A stretch of DNA of 64,000 nucleotides, taken from Acarospora socialis. Its lineage: Eukaryota; Ascomycota; Lecanoromycetes; Acarosporales; Acarosporaceae. Under the pieces are notes generated by a model, which saw only the letters and a program-made list of their open reading frames with translations, had not been told where the DNA came from and made no database searches. Position numbers and translations under genes: made by a program. Below are positions 35,994-46,380 of the stretch, piece by piece (within the stretch, counting starts at the first letter, position 1; every line of letters begins with the position of its first letter). The stretch lies in the NCBI GenBank assembly GCA_025617375.2, contig JAMYGW020000011.1, forward strand, positions 310,001-374,000, read 5' to 3'.

Positions 35994-36329
35994 ATGGCCG
36001 CGATTTCCGCCAATAAGCCCCGTCTCTCAGTCCTCACACATCCGTGCCTGCAATGCCAGCTTAAGGGCATGAAATGTGACCGCAAAGCCCCCAGCTGCAG
36101 CCGCTGTCTCCGAATGGGTGAGCTCTGTCTCTTCCAAGCGCGGGGCAACGGCGAGGACTGTAGCGTGCAGCTGAGACGGTTCAGCGGCGAGACCACGCCT
36201 GATTTCCAGAAGAAAGTGGAGTTGCAGGCTGGATTATTAGAGGAAGTCAGGGAGGACCGAGAGAGGCAGAACTGGATCCTGCCGATACCGATGTGGGAAC
36301 GGAAGAGGGAGCCGCCACAGGGAAAATAG
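35994..36329 (+). CDS. Small Zn(II)2Cys6 DNA-binding protein
   Basis: A single exon of 111 aa. Residues 17-44 contain the complete fungal binuclear zinc cluster CLQCQLKGMKC..CSRC..GELC, with spacing C-x2-C-x6-C-x6-C-x2-C-x6-C and the basic Lys-Gly-Met-Lys-Cys-Asp-Arg loop that contacts DNA. The remaining 65 residues are polar and contain a short helical stretch (KKVELQAGLLEEVREDRE) that could dimerise; there is no middle-homology regulatory domain, so the protein is far shorter than standard Gal4-type regulators of 500-900 aa. It may be a stand-alone DNA-binding or competitor protein, or a shortened relic. The frame is open 64 codons upstream, but the ATG at 35994 sits directly before the zinc cluster. 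Its stop is only 29 bp from the stop of the convergent dioxygenase gene. Confidence 0.75.
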   Translation: MAAISANKPRLSVLTHPCLQCQLKGMKCDRKAPSCSRCLRMGELCLFQARGNGEDCSVQLRRFSGETTPDFQKKVELQAGLLEEVREDRERQNWILPIPMWERKREPPQGK

Positions 36330-36358
36330 GTCATAGCTAAGAAGCTTGCATCGTCACA

Positions 36359-37228
36359 TTAATCCTCGTGTGCGTAACCAACGTCTCCAGTAATCCTGCC
36401 CAAATTCAATAACCTCTGCCTCATACCTTCCGCCCTCCACCTCAAGTCTTCAGGCTCCATCTTCCCGAAATCGCATCTCTCGACCCATTCCCCAACGCCA
36501 TGCTGTAACACATTCCTGGCTCTTAAACGACTCCCTTTCACGTGGCCCATGCTCCCATGTAACGTCATTCTCTCAACCCTGTGATTATAAACCCCGCGAT
36601 GGAGAATGTTGTTATTGTAGAAGACGATATCGCCCGCCTTCACCTCCACAATCTTCTGCCCAGGCATATCCCTCCCAAACGGCGCCACCGCCCTCTCTGC
36701 CTGCGTCCTCGCTCGACTGTGCGATCCCGGCACGACGACGAGAGACCCATCATCATGGAGCGCCAGATTCCACTGCGCATGCCAAGCCGGCTCCTTCAGC
36801 CTCTCCATTTCCTCCTCCGCACTCGCCGTCTCCGCGATATCGTCTCGATGCCATCGCAGCTCAAAGTCCCGGTCGGGTCGCACCAGCAGGTTGAACAACT
36901 CCATCACCAAGTCTTCTTCTTCGCATTGCAGTAATGTCTTCACGATATCAACCACTGCATTGGAGAAGTATTTTGAGGAGAAGAGATCTTGGTGGAGTAG
37001 GTCAGGGTGCATGAGATGTTGGACGCCCCAGATGCCGTTGGATGGATCCGAGGGCCAGGGCGGGAATTGCTTGGGGAGGGTGCGGATATTGGGCCATTTG
37101 CCGGCATGGGCAAGGGCCGTAACTTGATCGCATGCTGATCGCAGAGTGTTCAGCTCAGATTGGGTCAGGATCGATGGAATTAGGACGTAGCCGTCACGGT
37201 TCAGAGTTGTTAAGAGTGAGGTCGCCAT
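36359..37228 (-). CDS. Phytanoyl-CoA dioxygenase-like Fe(II)/2-oxoglutarate enzyme
   Basis: A single exon of 289 aa, a typical length for fungal PhyH-family proteins. The double-stranded beta-helix residues can be placed: WHRDD supplies H127 and D129, ILHRG supplies H210, and R217 or R220 (HRVER) should bind the 2-oxoglutarate carboxylate. The start motif LNRDGYVLIPSIL (residues 9-21) is the usual PhyH beginning. The substrate is unknown; this fungal branch is not the peroxisomal phytanoyl-CoA hydroxylase proper, and no PTS1 is present (the C-terminus is AHED). It could modify a lipid, amino acid or small secondary product. Confidence 0.88.
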   Translation of the reverse strand: MATSLLTTLNRDGYVLIPSILTQSELNTLRSACDQVTALAHAGKWPNIRTLPKQFPPWPSDPSNGIWGVQHLMHPDLLHQDLFSSKYFSNAVVDIVKTLLQCEEEDLVMELFNLLVRPDRDFELRWHRDDIAETASAEEEMERLKEPAWHAQWNLALHDDGSLVVVPGSHSRARTQAERAVAPFGRDMPGQKIVEVKAGDIVFYNNNILHRGVYNHRVERMTLHGSMGHVKGSRLRARNVLQHGVGEWVERCDFGKMEPEDLRWRAEGMRQRLLNLGRITGDVGYAHED

Positions 37229-37369
37229 GAGGGTGCCCCTCAGTTCAAGAGCGGGGTGTAAGCGAATTGGCGCCGCTCCAATCGTGACAAGATTTTGGCG
37301 AACGCACGCATTTCAGAATCGATATAAGTTGAGGATGAGTTCTCATACCATAACTGCTCGTGACGCTCA

Positions 37370-38629
37370 CTATAGCTGGAACTTTGTCCGCACCTTCTCG
37401 ACCGCGCCGCGCCACTCCCACTCCTGCCCACTGCTCCTCTGGATACCTTTATCTATCCGCCTCAACTTCAACGTGAACCGCGGGCCCAGCTCCTGAAGGC
37501 CGGCTCGAATACCCTCCACACCTTTGACTTCCTTCCCATCTGGTCCGACCACATTCTTCTCCGTAGTCCGCTTTTCCCGGAAGACGTACCGGTGCCGTCG
37601 CAGGAAAATGTAGTCACGTTGGTTGTGGAGCGTAACTACCTGTCGACCCTCGATTTCAGGCTGCGGCGGAAACATGGTGCGAAACAAGTGGGCAGTGAGA
37701 AGGCCGAGGGGGGTGCGGAAATTGTTGAGTATGAGCTCGGGGTAGTGGTTTGTAGGATTGCCGTGGCCAGGTAGCTTTTTGCCCTCAACCCAATTGCTAA
37801 TGGAGAAGTGAAAAGTAGGCCCTTGAGGGAGGTGTACGATTGTTAGGCCATTCGGCTTCTTTTGGTCTTCGTTCAGGACAACAACAGCTGTAAAGTTGCG
37901 ATTAGAAGCAAACGATGAGATCTCCCGGACCGAGAATTTGTGTCCGTAGCGATGCGCAGAGCGAGGTAAGTAGACGCTGTTTGGAAAGAGTGTGGTGAGG
38001 AGCTGGGCTTCATTATGAAGGTTCGAGTTTATGGAGGTTGTAACAAGTACTTTGGGTACAGGAGGCGGATCCGTAGTAAACAGAGTAGGAAACTTGGCTG
38101 AAAGGGCCTCTGGCGTAAGGTCTAAATTCGTGCTCATAGTCGAATGCGTAGGGCTTGTGGCTCGTTCTGTTGCTGTTGGCCTCGACGTCTTTCTTGGCTG
38201 GTCATCCAACTTCTCAAGCTCAGTCTCGTCTGCTTCGTCGTCACTCGCTGGGTCGATCATGCTGTCCCGGTCATCCTCCGAACTGCCCGCCCCTTCCTGC
38301 TCCTCCGCTCCTTCTGCAGCTTCAGATTCAACCTTCTGCCGCTTCAGGCGTTCCACGTCCACGCTCAGCCCAAGACCGTCTCCGGCGTCTCTGTCTATAT
38401 CGTCCCACACTCGTTTCCGTTCCAGCGTCAAGGGAACATTTCGCTTCAGTCTTTCTTCCCTTAGTCTGGGATCTTTATCTTCCTCTCGCTTTCTTCGGAA
38501 TCGCTCATCTCGTGTAATGCTATCTCGCGCTCTCTTCTGCTTTATGTGAAGTGCCTGCCTTTTCTCTTTGTTGGCAGTCTTGAAATCCAGCGATGCCTTT
38601 GAAGATATTTTGAGCTTTTTGGAGGCCAT
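37370..38629 (-). CDS. rpf1: Ribosome production factor 1 (Brix domain)
   Basis: A single exon of 419 aa. The first 100 residues are very basic with RRKREEDKDPRLREERLKRN-type helices, followed by an acidic patch, then the Brix domain from about residue 195 (VPKVLVTTSINSN) through LPRSAHRYGHKFSVREISSFA, LTIVHLPQGPTFHFSISNW, NNFRTPLGLLTAHLF, VTLHNQRDYIFLRRHRYVF and LGPRFTLKLRRIDKGI. Rpf1 is a nucleolar factor needed for 60S subunit assembly and 27S pre-rRNA processing. The ATG at 38629 begins MASKKLKISSK. It shares a 240-bp promoter with the divergent glycyl-tRNA synthetase. Confidence 0.94.
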   Translation of the reverse strand: MASKKLKISSKASLDFKTANKEKRQALHIKQKRARDSITRDERFRRKREEDKDPRLREERLKRNVPLTLERKRVWDDIDRDAGDGLGLSVDVERLKRQKVESEAAEGAEEQEGAGSSEDDRDSMIDPASDDEADETELEKLDDQPRKTSRPTATERATSPTHSTMSTNLDLTPEALSAKFPTLFTTDPPPVPKVLVTTSINSNLHNEAQLLTTLFPNSVYLPRSAHRYGHKFSVREISSFASNRNFTAVVVLNEDQKKPNGLTIVHLPQGPTFHFSISNWVEGKKLPGHGNPTNHYPELILNNFRTPLGLLTAHLFRTMFPPQPEIEGRQVVTLHNQRDYIFLRRHRYVFREKRTTEKNVVGPDGKEVKGVEGIRAGLQELGPRFTLKLRRIDKGIQRSSGQEWEWRGAVEKVRTKFQL

Positions 38630-38869
38630 TATTGTAAAATTATGAAACAACTGTGAGAGTGAGAGGAGAAAGCACAGGAACACAACTGAAGGCCTCGATC
38701 CCAAGAAATTGCAAGGAAGATAATTCCACCGGACTCCGATGATCCTTGTCTGCTTTTGACTTTCCAAAGCTGTCTCATGCGACTGGTGGAACATTTTATA
38801 TCTGTCTCACAAATCTCCGTCAAGTGCATCAACTTCCCCACGTAATTGTGCTACAACTTCCCTGTGTAT
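38630..38869. promoter_or_regulatory. Bidirectional promoter, rpf1 and glycyl-tRNA synthetase
   Basis: Only 240 bp separate the ATG of rpf1 (-) from the first ATG of glycyl-tRNA synthetase (+). Both belong to the ribosome-biogenesis and translation set, so joint control is plausible. I looked for the yeast RRPE (AAAATTTT) and PAC (GCGATGAG) words and did not find exact copies. Confidence 0.65.
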
Positions 38870-41023
38870 ATGCGCTCATTCTGTCGATTGTTGCGCCTCG
38901 ACCGTCAAGTATTCCGCAACCAATCGTTGGTATTTCGCACTTTTGCAACAACCCCTTCGACACGCAAATACCAAGTGAACACAGTTAGTCACAATATGGC
39001 GACAACCACAACCAAGACCGGGCAACCGTTCGACCGTCAATCGCTAGACTCGTTGTTGCGGCGTCGGCTTTTCTATACGCCTTCGTTTGAGATCTACGGT
39101 GGAGTTTCTGGTCTATACGATTACGGCCCTCCTGGCTGTTCGCTGCAAGCCAACATCGTCGATTTATGGAGAAAGCACTTCGTTCTCGAGGAGGATATGT
39201 TGGAAGTGGACTGCACAGTCCTAACACCGCACGAAGTTCTCAAGACGAGCGGGCACGTGGACAAATTCGCCGATTGGATGTGCAAGGATCCAAAGAGCGG
39301 GGAGATATTTAGGGCAGACCATCTAGTAGAAGAGGTGTTGGAGTCACGTCTAAAGGGAGACAAGGAGGCGAGAGGTCAAAAGGTGGAAGTGGACGAGGAG
39401 AAGGAAGCGAAGAAGAAGAGAAAGACCAAAGAGACTAAGGCCGTCAAACTGGACGATGCAGTTGTTAACGAATACGAGGAAATTCTCGCCAAGATTGACA
39501 ATTACAACGGTGACGAGCTGGGCGCCCTAATAACAAAGTACAATATCAAAAACCCCTCCACCGGTGGTGATCTTCAGCCTCCAATCGCCTTCAATCTCAT
39601 GTTTCAGACGTCAATCGGTCCGAGCAGCAATCTTCCAGGATATTTACGACCAGAGACCGCCCAAGGTCAGTTCCTTACGTTTCAAAAACTCCTCGAGTTC
39701 AACCAGCAAGCCATGCCCTTCGCCTCGGCCTCCATTGGAAAGTCTTACCGGAATGAGATATCCCCACGCTCCGGCCTACTACGCGTTCGAGAGTTCTTGA
39801 TGGCTGAGATCGAGCATTTTGTTGACCCAGAAGGTGGTAAGAAGCATCCGCGGTTCGACGAAGTCAAAGACATCGAGCTTGCCCTTCTCAATCGGCATGT
39901 CCAGCTCCAAGGGCGCACGGAGGTTGAGAAGATGAGCATCGGCAAGGCCGTGTCCACAGGTCTTGTAGACAACGAAACGCTGGGTTACTTCCTTGCACGA
40001 ATACAGCTCTTCCTCAAAAGACTGGGCGTTGATCAAAACAAAGTACGCTTTAGACAGCACATGGCGAATGAGATGGCTCACTACGCCGCGGATTGTTGGG
40101 ATGCAGAGTTGCTGACCAGCTATGGTTGGATTGAGTGCGTCGGCTGCGCAGATAGAAGTGCTTATGACCTTACCGTACACGCAAAGAAGACTGGTGCGCC
40201 ATTAGTGGTAAGGGAGACGAGAAAGGAACCCCTAAGAATCGAAGAGTGGCAAGTCGATCTTGACAAGAAGAAATTCGGTCCAAAGTTCAAGAAAGATGGC
40301 AAGACTGTGGAGGCTGCAGTTGAATCTCTCACACAGGAGATGCGAGAGAAGCTATCACTTGATCTGCACGACAAGGGCGAGATTGAGATCGAAGTTTCAG
40401 GTGTCGGCAACGGTCAGGTGAAGTTGGATAAAGAGCTCATTAACATCGAGAAGCGGACCAGAGTCGAAAACATCCGAGAATACACACCAAATGTTATTGA
40501 ACCTTCATTCGGTATCGGTAGGATCTTCTACAGCTTAGTGGAACACCTCTACTGGACAAGAGAAGGTGACGAAGCTCGAGGAGTAAGTTTATCGTACTTC
40601 TGACATTGAAAATATTTTGAATCTAACAGAATCATTTAGGTCTTATCATTTCCACCCCCGGTCGCACCAACAAAGGTTCTCCTCGTTCCATTATCGAATC
40701 ACGCCGATTTCGTGCCCTTAATCCGACGGCTTGGCCAGAAGTTACGCCAACTTGGTATCTCAAACCGTGTTGACGATTCTTCTGCCAGCATCGGCAAACG
40801 CTACTCTCGTAACGATGAGCTAGGGACGCCATTGGGCATTACCGTCGACTTCCAGTCCCTCAAGGATAACACTTTCACACTACGCGACCGGGACACAACC
40901 AAGCAAGTAAGAGCCGATGAGGACCGAATCTGCACTGCCATTAAGACCTTGGTCGAAGGTTACCGAACGTGGGATGAGATATATAAGGAACTTCCTCAGT
41001 TTACGTCCCAGGAGGTTGACTAA
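38870..41023 (+). CDS. grs1: Glycyl-tRNA synthetase, dual cytosolic/mitochondrial
   Basis: Two exons (38870-40582 and 40640-41023) give 698 aa. The class II core is clear: FDRQSLDSLLRRRLFYTPSFEIYGGVSGLYDYGPPG, VLKTSGHVDKFADW, LMFQTSIGP, YLRPETAQGQFLTFQ (motif 2), SYRNEISPRSGLLRVREFLMAEIEHF, YGWIECVGCADRSAYDL and the C-terminal anticodon-binding domain from about residue 580 (APTKVLLVP). The enzyme charges tRNA-Gly. The first 42 residues (MRSFCRLLRLDRQVFRNQSL) are basic and amphipathic, a likely mitochondrial presequence, followed by an internal Met at 38996 (MATTTTK) that would start a 656-aa cytosolic form. Yeast GRS1 also makes both forms from one gene by alternative starts, and no second copy is seen here. 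Confidence 0.95.
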
Positions 41024-42096
41024 GTAGTTTGGATCCTCTGAGGCGACTTGAACACGGTGCAGACAGTTGATGTCAAATATTTTCGCTAGAGCAATGCTTT
41101 CCTCGGATTCCACGCCGTTTCATTCCGGTGTACTGGCCTCGCAAATATACTCTCCGGCGTCTGTAATTCCCTGGTAGAGCAAAAGCAATTGGTGGGCTTC
41201 AAGGCTCAAACAGTTGATAGACCTATCTAGGCCTGGAAGAGCATCCGGCATCAAGCATCAGTTGATAGGTTTATGTACTTCATTCTTCGCGTTTGGCCTC
41301 TGCAGATAGACCCCTGAACTCTTCTCACCCCACTCCATGACTACCTAGAACATCGACTTTTGACCTATAGCAATCTAAGCGCGCGATGCGCTTGTTTCGC
41401 TGCCCGCAACGGGGAAGGCTGCCAGTCCGCGCCGCTTCCCCGGACACTAGAGTATGGCATACTTCCCTGTCGGTTCTGCGATGGCATCTGTGGAGCTGAG
41501 ACTTACGACATCACAATCAACGGAGCGCATTGAGAGGATTGTAGTTGACTTGGTGCCTCGAATACACGAGCAGTATCGTCAGGATGTTGCCTCAACACCT
41601 AGGCTTACTCTTACTCATCGGTCGGGGAGACAGTTGGACATGGATGTCTGAGAGGGTAACTCACTTACCTAAGTACCTTAGCTTCTGCGTGGTATCACCG
41701 ATACATGCAGAAGATGCAGACGTGCATATCGCTATGACCGCAGTGCCCACTTTTACATGCGGGCCGTGATCCCAAAAGATAATTAGCTTCGCTGTTCCTG
41801 GGTCTCGTTACCAACGGCTCTTCGGTGGCATAGCGTGGCATGGTCTCCACGATCTTTGGGTGGGGTTAACGACATTTCCACCTTGGCAGCATGTGCAAAG
41901 TCACCTTTACTCACTGTCATTATCATTGCTTGAATGTATACCTCTTTTATATGAACAATCCGTTTCTCTTCTCACTGTTGATTGCTACTGCCGCCATCAG
42001 GCAGATCTCCATTGGCCCGTCCAGGCTCATGTCTATAAGAGCGTATCACGCTTCTAGCCTTGCGCACAGTAAATACGCGGTGGTTAGAGTGGTATA
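41024..42096. other. Intergenic, about 1.1 kb
   Basis: Lies between glycyl-tRNA synthetase and the methyltransferase, both on the plus strand. There is a short CCTAAGTACCTTAG palindromic word near 41668. I see no coding frame of recognisable type, no RNA gene and no large repeat. Confidence 0.5.
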
Positions 42097-43173
42097 ATGA
42101 CTGAGGATGGAAGGAGAAAGGCGGAAGGTATTTCAGCATTGGAGGTGAATGATGAGGATGAGGAAGCTGCCGATCAATCCGAGAGAAGTGGAGCCTCGTC
42201 CGCATCCGCACCTTGTTCCCCTTCGGGGAGGTCACAGTACGCTCTTGCTGTGTAGCCATCAACCGGTCACACTGACGTTGATAGAGCTTCCACCAAATCG
42301 CTCACGGAAAGCATTTTGATACAATCTTCCGAAAACGGTCGTCGTTACTGCAACGAGAGCTACTTTATGCCTAATGACGACACCGAAATCACACGTCTCA
42401 GCATCCTCCATCAAGTTTACCTACTGCTTCTCGGTGGTGAGCTTACAACTGCTCCTTCGCCTCATCGATTCAAACGTGTTCTTGATGTTGGAACCGGTCC
42501 TGGAGACTGGGCCATCGCGATGGGCGAGAAGTATACCTCGAGCGAAGTAATAGCAACGGACTTCAGTGTCTTTCAGCCTACGGATGTGCCACCAAATGTT
42601 CTCTTCCAAATCGATGACGTTACCGAAGAATGGACCTTTACAAAAACTTTCGACTTCATTCATGTTCGGAACCTGTCGGGTGCCTTCTCTGACTGGGACG
42701 CGATATATCAGGAGGCATTCAAACACCTTAAGCCAGGTGGTTACATTGAGATCATAGATATTGAACCCCTTCAGATGCCGGCATCGACCCCAAACTCATA
42801 TGGTAGTATCTTCGCTGGTGCGGTGCAAGCCGCCGCCGACAAAGCTGGACGACCATTAGGCGTTAGACATCTCAAGCGATCCGATCTAGAGGCAGCAGGT
42901 TTCAAGAATGTACGAACGACAGTCCTTGATGTTCCCATAGGGACGTGGTCGAAGGATCCAAGAAAGCAGAGCATGGGCAAGATGTGGTTGATTGCTGTTT
43001 TGGAGGGCCTAGAAGCTACAAGCCTACGATTACTGACCCGCGAGATGAACTGGAAAGTAGAGGAGGTGAGAGAGCTCTGTGATAAAGTGAAGGCTGAGCT
43101 TGTTCGGGGTGATGTCGAAGCCAAGACGCCGTTTCATTTCGTTGTCGCGAGGAAGCCTATGATCACTGCATGA
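42097..43173 (+). CDS. LaeA-like SAM-dependent methyltransferase
   Basis: Two exons, 42097-42236 and 42285-43173, give 342 aa. The intron of 48 nt is predicted because a TAG interrupts an otherwise continuous frame and its removal rejoins SQ/ASTKSLTESI to ENGRRYCNESYFMPNDDTE, the usual start of the LaeA-like fold. Motif I of the class I methyltransferase fold is VLDVGTGPGDWA (about residues 112-123), then VIATDFS, FQIDDVTEEWTF, FDFIHVRNLSGAFSDW (post-I and motif II) and LKPGGYIEIIDIE (motif III). Relatives include the LaeA/Velvet regulators and many secondary-metabolite or fungal-specific methyltransferases; the methyl acceptor is unknown. The LaeA-like call rests on overall resemblance, and no biosynthetic cluster is adjacent. 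The first exon is the uncertain part. Confidence 0.75.
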
Positions 43174-43784
43174 GTTATGTCTTCGGTTGACGTGAGCCAT
43201 ATACTCCACTCTACAGCCTGGTGCGACCATGGCCGCATATTCTTCTCCCTATATTGTTGAGCGCGCTCATACAGAGGTAGGAGCCGCGGCAATTGGACAT
43301 TGCCCACAAAGATAGTTAGCTTGTTGATATGGGACCATAGCTACCAGCAAGTCTTAGACATATCTCCAGTTCTGATGTACGATACTTACACAGACTGATT
43401 GACTTTCCCAGTGTGGACCCGATACAGCACCATTACAGAGAACCCAGTGTAACCCTAGAAGAGAGAACCCTGGTGTCTGGAGCTGGTTCCGGACGCTCTC
43501 TTACAGTAACGGACATGGTAATCTTACATAGGAAGACAGTACTTTGGGTGCCTGTGTCTCGCCCTGATTCTTTTCTTCACTTGTGCATGGATGTGCATAA
43601 AGTTGCATTTGCATGTGATTGACATATGCAAAGTCACCCGTAGCCAACGAGTTCTACGCCTAAACCGGTCATCAACGCTCTGCCTCCGTATCTCACCCCC
43701 AGGGAGTACAACCTTGCGCTCATCACCCATTGACGTACGAGGAAATCTCATCGCTACACTCCTATCCCGCCATCTGAGCCCAAC
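43174..43784. other. Intergenic, sec12 promoter region
   Basis: About 610 bp upstream of sec12, with no recognisable gene. Two short frames present have no domain content. Confidence 0.5.
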
Positions 43785-45744
43785 ATGCCTGCACACCCAC
43801 ATACTGCGAAATTGACTTTAACTTACCCACTATATTGCGCCGATTTCGATCACCACAACAGCAACTTCCTACTAGTCGGGGGTGGAGGAGGGGAAAGTCG
43901 CACCGGGGTCGGCAACAAGATTGTACGTTCATGGCGTGATATGGGAGAACTAGTATTGACAACAGCTCAACGCCCAGACGCTGCTGAATACCGGCCGGAA
44001 GAACGAGATCTCAGAAGTAGTGGACATCGAACTATCCCGCGACGAGGATTCGGTCACATCTCTAGCGGTAGCACAATCATCGCAGGACTCTGCCATAATT
44101 CTGGCAGGGATAAACTCATCCACGATAGATCAACAAGCGGGCAGGAACGAACATCTCCGTAGTTTCATTCTAGAGTATCCTCCCAGAAGGAAAGTGGTGG
44201 AAGACGGCGCATCGAGCGGCGAGGAAGGACAAACGGGTTACAAGGGCAGGACAACAGCTTTGGGCCGAGCGTCCCTCTTCAGCCCATCCTCAGCTGCGAA
44301 AAAGGAGACATATCAGCGAGTGTTGAGACTGTCACCCGCGCGTCATGGCGAAGGTCCCCGACTTGGGGCAGCGGCTACTGGTTTGGCACCAGAGGGAGAG
44401 ATCGTACTTTTCGACTCCAGTAGAAGCTCACCGCAGTCCACTGATATCTGCGGCCGGATAACCCTTGCAAAGGGGGAGGAAGCCGCAGATGTGGACATCA
44501 TCGAGAATAAACCGGATGATTTCCGTATCGCCTATTGTACGGACTTCGAAGTTTACCTGTACTCTGCGTCTATCTCCACAAAGCGAGATCTATCGACCAA
44601 GCCTCGATTCTTGTATGGCACACCCCATCCTGACACGTTCGCGGCGGGCAGTGCCCGGCCTACCTTTCGCGCCATACGCTTCTTGACGCCAAAACATCTT
44701 CTCCTTCTCCAAAACAGACCGGGCCGCTCTGGCGCGGAGTTGTTGATCATTGATATTCTGGAGTCCGGTGGCCTCAGCAATATAATCTTTCGCAAGCGCC
44801 TGCATAAACCGATGAAGGCTGCCATCGGCCTTGATGTTGCGATTCTTCCGTCAGACTCTAAGGGTGTTTGGCAGACAGTCGTTGCTGTGGCGGGTCAAGA
44901 CATCTCAATCGAGCTGCTGACAATCGACTACCATCCGGTAAAAGGATTCAGCAAGTTCAGGCTACACTCTGTTTTACGAAACGTCCATCCGCTTCAAATG
45001 ACCAAGATAACATTCTCTCATTTCCAACCACCTGCACATCCAGCAGCTTCAGACCCTACCCTTCAATACCTCAAGCTTGCATCAGTCAGCATGGGCAACA
45101 CAGTCGTCGTCCACTCACTGCCTCTCACCCCGTTTCCCTTGAAGTCCAAGGAGCCGCACTACGTCCTTACACCACCGGGGGCGTCAGAAACAGCCCAGAT
45201 GACGTTCTCCGTCCTCGTATCCATCATCGTCGTCGCGCTCGGCGCGTTCTTCATCCAAGCCTTCACCGAGATCCGCGGCGGGACCCCTCCGTATCTCGGC
45301 GCGACGAACTGGTTATCCCCCCGAATGAAAGACTGGATCGCTCGGCCCTACATGTTCGAGGACATCACCGCTCCAGTTATTACGACACACCTTCCCAGCG
45401 TCGAACACGCCCGGGACGCTGTTCCCGGCGTCGAGGACATCAAGACGAAACTCGGCCTCCGCCACTTACTGAAATGGAGATCGTCCGGCGACACTACCGG
45501 CAAGGCTATCATGGTTCGGAACGAGGGCACTGACGTCTCCGCTGAGGTTCACGACGACGAGGGAATCGTGCGCAGAGAGGCAAAGAGGTGGGAGGACTTG
45601 GAGGAGCATGAGCGGGAGAGCTGGAAGCGGAAGCTGATCGAAACGGGACACTGGGTGGCGGAGGAAGGGGAGGCGGTTTTGAAGGGTGTCTTCTTCAGTG
45701 AGATTGCGGGCGCTATTGGGCAGGCTGTTGCGGGGGGAGGATAG
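43785..45744 (+). CDS. sec12: Sec12, ER guanine-nucleotide exchange factor for Sar1
   Basis: Two exons (43785-43922 and 43966-45744, intron 43 nt) give 638 aa. The N-terminal WD40 propeller (about residues 1-440) starts with LTYPLYCADFD and the glycine run NFLLVGGGGGESRTGVGNKI that forms the potassium-binding loop of Sec12. One transmembrane segment follows at about 459-480 (FSVLVSIIVVALGAFFIQAF), leaving a lumenal domain of about 160 residues. Sec12 activates Sar1 to start COPII coat assembly at the ER. The terminal 40 residues carry a Trp-Glu-Asp-Leu-Glu-Glu-rich helix. It is the last housekeeping gene before the accessory island. Confidence 0.92.
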
Positions 45745-46380
45745 ATGTGTTGCATTCATGGGTGTTTGCGAAGTGATTGGGAGGATGTTGGTGTTGGTAT
45801 AGATGCGTAGATGCAGCGTTTGTGATACCATCGTAGCTGCTTTGAATACTGAGTAGAGGTATTTGCAACAATCATTACAGAGGTTTATACATAGCATGCT
45901 TAATATCAGAATCCCTTGAGAAGCTCACTTCAAACGCGTGATGAATTACGTGATCACATGTGGGGCAGAGGGTGGCAGTCACGTGCAGCCTGGCATTACC
46001 TTCCAAGTTACCTTAGCGATCTCGCCTCTAACACATCGACCCTCACCGGCAGGGCTCACCTCACAACTCGCCCACGAGGGCTGCCTGTCTATACGGATCA
46101 TATATATATCTTTTACGAAGAGTTGGACGATCTTGCCACGTCGCTCTACATTTGCACGCACACACTATATCTTAATGCCTACAAGAATGCGCCGACAAGA
46201 AACATTAATTACTTGTGCATAAGCAATCTAGGCTGGCGGGGGCTAAGTCCATGCCAAAATAACAGATAGTCCGGTCACTGATCCTCGCCGTCCGCTTTGG
46301 TAATAGATGCGGCTGTGATGTGTGTCTTCATTGAGCCTCTTCTACAAGGAATCTCATGCCAGTGCTGATGAACAGCCAGC
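45745..46380. other. Left border of the accessory island
   Basis: Holds the 3' end of sec12 and then, from about 45870, the first copy of a direct repeat that recurs at about 58.9 kb. The repeat lies directly upstream of the first kinase-ankyrin gene and may serve as part of its promoter. Confidence 0.55.
45870..46170 (+). repeat. Direct repeat copy A (left edge of island)
   Basis: About 300 bp, alignable with copy B at 58937-59370 in the same orientation. Shared landmarks include CTAACACATCGACCCTCACC, GCTGCCTGTCTATACGGATC and ACCACG/GCTCTACATTT-type words. The copies differ by an insertion in B and by scattered transitions. Family is unknown; it could be a solo terminal repeat, a non-autonomous element or a segmental duplicate. 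Confidence 0.8.
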
